From contig NZ_BONZ01000013.1 in the NCBI RefSeq assembly GCF_016862975.1, forward strand, positions 1 to 64,000: 64,000 nucleotides of DNA, read 5' to 3'. Below are positions 63,101 through 64,000 of the stretch, in pieces; positions within the stretch are counted from its first letter, which is position 1, and each line of letters opens with the position of its first letter. This stretch comes from Rugosimonospora africana. GTDB lineage: Bacteria; Actinomycetota; Actinomycetes; Mycobacteriales; Micromonosporaceae. Position numbers and translations under genes: made by a program. The notes under the pieces are model-generated. The model searched no databases. It had not been told where the DNA came from and saw only the letters and a program-made list of their open reading frames with translations.

Positions 63101-63577
63101 GTCCTTCTTGGACACCGCTATCGAGGCGCCGTGCACGCTGGAGAGCTGCCGGACGGTGTTCTCCGCGGCGGTCAACGGGTGCGGGGTGCCGGGGTCGTAC
63201 TGGACGATCAGCGACAGGTCCTTGCGCTGCGTGTCGCCGTACCCGTCCTCCAGGAGTGTCGTCACGTCGAACAGCCGCTGGTCCAATCGACCCGTGGCGA
63301 GAAGCGTCGCAGCGTCCCCCGGGACCACCTGGATGTGGCCCTTGTCCGCGCTGACGCGGAACGGCATCGATCGCCTGCCGGGTCCCGGGGTGATCTGGGG
63401 CGGCGTGCCGCCGTTCAGTTCGACCCGATCCCCGGTGATCAGGGTGACCGATCCGCTCGGCGATGCGACCGCAGCCGGTACCGTGCGCGCCGATGCCGGG
63501 GTACCGGCGGAGGTCCCCACCGCGCCGGCCGCGGCGAGGATGACCACCACCGGTACACCCACAAAGCGTTTTCTCAT
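60200..63577 (-). CDS. Large secreted S8 subtilisin-family peptidase
   Basis: A 1125-residue secreted protease. It has a Sec signal (residues 1 to about 30, ending ASA), a propeptide-like N-terminal region (about 35-190), and a subtilase domain with D222 (AIIDGGID), H253 (GGHGTHVAST), N349 (VAAGNTGS) and S425 (SGTSMATPHV). A long beta-rich C-terminal region (about 500-1125) follows, with a Cys pair (GDCGTDPSCGG). ATG 63577 has AAAGGA about eight bases upstream. It is divergent from an ECF sigma whose gene runs off the window. Role: extracellular protein degradation. Confidence 0.92.
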   Translation of the reverse strand: MRKRFVGVPVVVILAAAGAVGTSAGTPASARTVPAAVASPSGSVTLITGDRVELNGGTPPQITPGPGRRSMPFRVSADKGHIQVVPGDAATLLATGRLDQRLFDVTTLLEDGYGDTQRKDLSLIVQYDPGTPHPLTAAENTVRQLSSVHGASIAVSKKDAPTWWNAATHLDRGTRTLGSGLTKVWLNGRRHLAEDANATQIGAPVAWQAGLTGKNVRVAIIDGGIDTTHPDLAGKVDASANFTSEPAGDFGGHGTHVASTVAGSGAASGGKYQGIAPDARLLDAKVCDQYGSCPDDAIIAGMQWAAAQHASVANVSLGGADTPDVDPVEQAVNALSAQYGTLFVVAAGNTGSTVQSPGSADAALTVGAVDGQDVVADFSSRGPTAGDTLKPDLTAPGVDIVGARAAGTELGEVVDQQYVKLSGTSMATPHVSAAAAILFQQHPDWTGEQVKDALMASAKTLGTTGGTVGVFDQGAGRVDIAKAITQSVMAQPASLSFGMALWPHGDDAVLSKTVTYRNTGTADVTLDLALEATGPDGTPAPAGLFTVSPARTVVPAGGTQQVTVAVDTRSDQVPVGRYSGRLIATGGGSSLTTPVAVEKESEHYNVQITHIGRDGGAPGEYVTYLDRIGDCGTDPSCGGVVSGSAGQTTLRLPPGQYTLAEFSTTAGRNDTNLLMQPVLDVERDVSLTVDARRAQPVRLTAPRSSARLMEWDLNAVRDVHRLGQVLTYSVSGDYSTPLYTADLGGPPAGKDEFVGFVQGRLAEPGPADDYTDSPYEYELAGTSFGQLFTGLRLQPAQKDFATVDAQYDAVTDQPRDVKTAHVARPASGPEGLFQFFSDFGAQRLLAKAPFHRTEYYLAEGLQWLSSMQQGDVQSGALDFILSDSQWRSYRPGQTYHPVPWSQGVFGPNFRDPQLIANGFAHGVLRRGDQFAAGVDMFVDSAPDHLSEPKAQRATAQLYRDGQLIQDWPSFAYVSADLPPDKATYRLAATVTSPISQISTTITSDWTFQSEHVDGDQAAVLPLLNVRYTPALDAHNHARPGEHYLIPVAVSRQPGAGTATIAKLTVEASDDDGKTWSEAPLARNGGGWVATVDNPGGGSVSLRAHAQDTDGNELDQTIIRAYLVNS

Positions 63578-63815
63578 GGGCAACGTCCTTTCCTGGGCAA
63601 CGTCCGGCCCGGCCGGACGCCCGTCGGTTCGGGATGGCAGCGGACCCGGCATGCCTCACCTGCCGGGTGCCTCCGGTGAATGCCCGCGGCCGCACGATCC
63701 CTTCGCGACAGCCATCCGCTCGACCGCCCGCCAGCACCCGTGCGGCCTCACCCGCGGCCGGAAGGCTCGTGAAGGGAACCGATGGCATCGGGCATCAACG
63801 CGGTGACCAACGCCC

Positions 63816-63857
63816 ATGACGAATGGAGGCTTGATGGTGAGAATGAGTCCGGCATGA
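63816..63857 (+). CDS. Possible 13-codon leader peptide before the sigma gene
   Basis: ATG 63816 opens a 13-codon frame (MTNGGLMVRMSPA) whose stop overlaps the sigma ATG (63854) as ATGA. It might couple translation to the sigma gene. It is very short and has no clear ribosome site, so it could be chance. Confidence 0.3.
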   Translation: MTNGGLMVRMSPA

Positions 63858-64000
63858 CGATGACCGCCCAGTCCGCGCGCAGCCCGTCCGATGCCGACAT
63901 CCTGCGGGAATCGCGGGATCGCCCGGGGCGCTTCGCGGACCTCTTCGACGCCTACCACGGCCAGATCCACAGGTACATCGCGAGCCGGCTCAGTGCCGGC
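63854..64000 (+). CDS. ECF sigma factor, 3' partial
   Basis: The first 49 codons of an ECF sigma factor are in the window (MTMTAQSARSPSDADI and onwards). They contain the start of region 2: RFADLFDAYHGQIHRYIASR. The gene runs off the right edge. ATG 63854 is the start; no clear Shine-Dalgarno is visible. It is divergent from the secreted subtilase, with 276 bp between them. Confidence 0.78.
   Translation, partial: MTMTAQSARSPSDADILRESRDRPGRFADLFDAYHGQIHRYIASRLSAG

Overview
The window is high-GC DNA with GTG starts, 4-bp GTGA/ATGA stop-start overlaps, many ECF sigma factors and iniBAC-type genes. This fits an actinomycete, most likely Micromonosporales or a relative; no rRNA or housekeeping locus is present to fix the genus. 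I recognise 58 protein-coding genes (two cut by the window edges), one broken gene, one tRNA-Lys, about fifteen hairpin terminators and several operator-like palindromes. I see no CRISPR array, intact insertion sequence or integrase.

Region by region. 1-4.0 kb: an iniBAC-like operon, with a Gly-rich IniB-like protein followed by two dynamin-like GTPases. 4.1-9.3 kb: SRPBCC protein, FUSC-type exporter, histone-H1-like HTH protein, a one-TM protein and a GT1 glycosyltransferase. 9.5-13.6 kb: a 1339-residue fusion of 14 WD40 repeats with a KAP-type P-loop NTPase. 13.6-17.8 kb: ROK regulator, alpha/beta hydrolase, small membrane proteins, YdcZ-type transporter and a DUF4267 protein behind paired 13-bp palindromes. 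17.8-22.9 kb: a 5-oxoproline cluster (pxpA; pxpB, pxpC) with a diverged ProA paralogue and a GntR/FCD regulator, with twin operators in the divergent promoter region. 22.9-27.5 kb: Nudix-GNAT fusion, an ECF sigma/CU044_5270 pair, and a divergent HTH regulator/erythromycin-esterase pair with a 16-bp palindrome.

27.5-31.8 kb is the most system-like part. A two-gene operon (Trypco1-type small protein and a multi-pass membrane protein) is divergent from a trypsin-NACHT-repeat protein. This has the layout of a bacterial NLR-like conflict or defence module.

31.8-46 kb: argG behind ArgR-type boxes with a probably leaderless GTG start; DUF1360; an ECF sigma with a SnoaL-like tail next to an NmrA-like SDR and an XRE/MmyB regulator; an acyltransferase-SGNH protein; an AAA ATPase; a second sigma/CU044_5270 pair; a methyltransferase; and a secreted GH25 lysozyme with FG-GAP repeats. 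46-53.7 kb: remains of an AfsR-like TPR protein, a lipoprotein-MacA-MacB export operon divergent from an OmpR-type two-component system, a SIMPL protein and a secreted unknown. 54-64 kb: tRNA-Lys(TTT), a SigG-like sigma, a DHFR-family reductase, a secreted FG-GAP protein, an orphan RegX3-like response regulator, YceI, LysR, a large secreted subtilase and the start of another ECF sigma.

Recurring themes are envelope stress and cell-surface biology (iniBAC, MacAB, lysozyme, acyltransferase, secreted protease) and dense transcriptional control, with six sigma factors and seven or more DNA-binding regulators in 64 kb. Family assignments rest on motif recognition in translated sequence; no database search was run.
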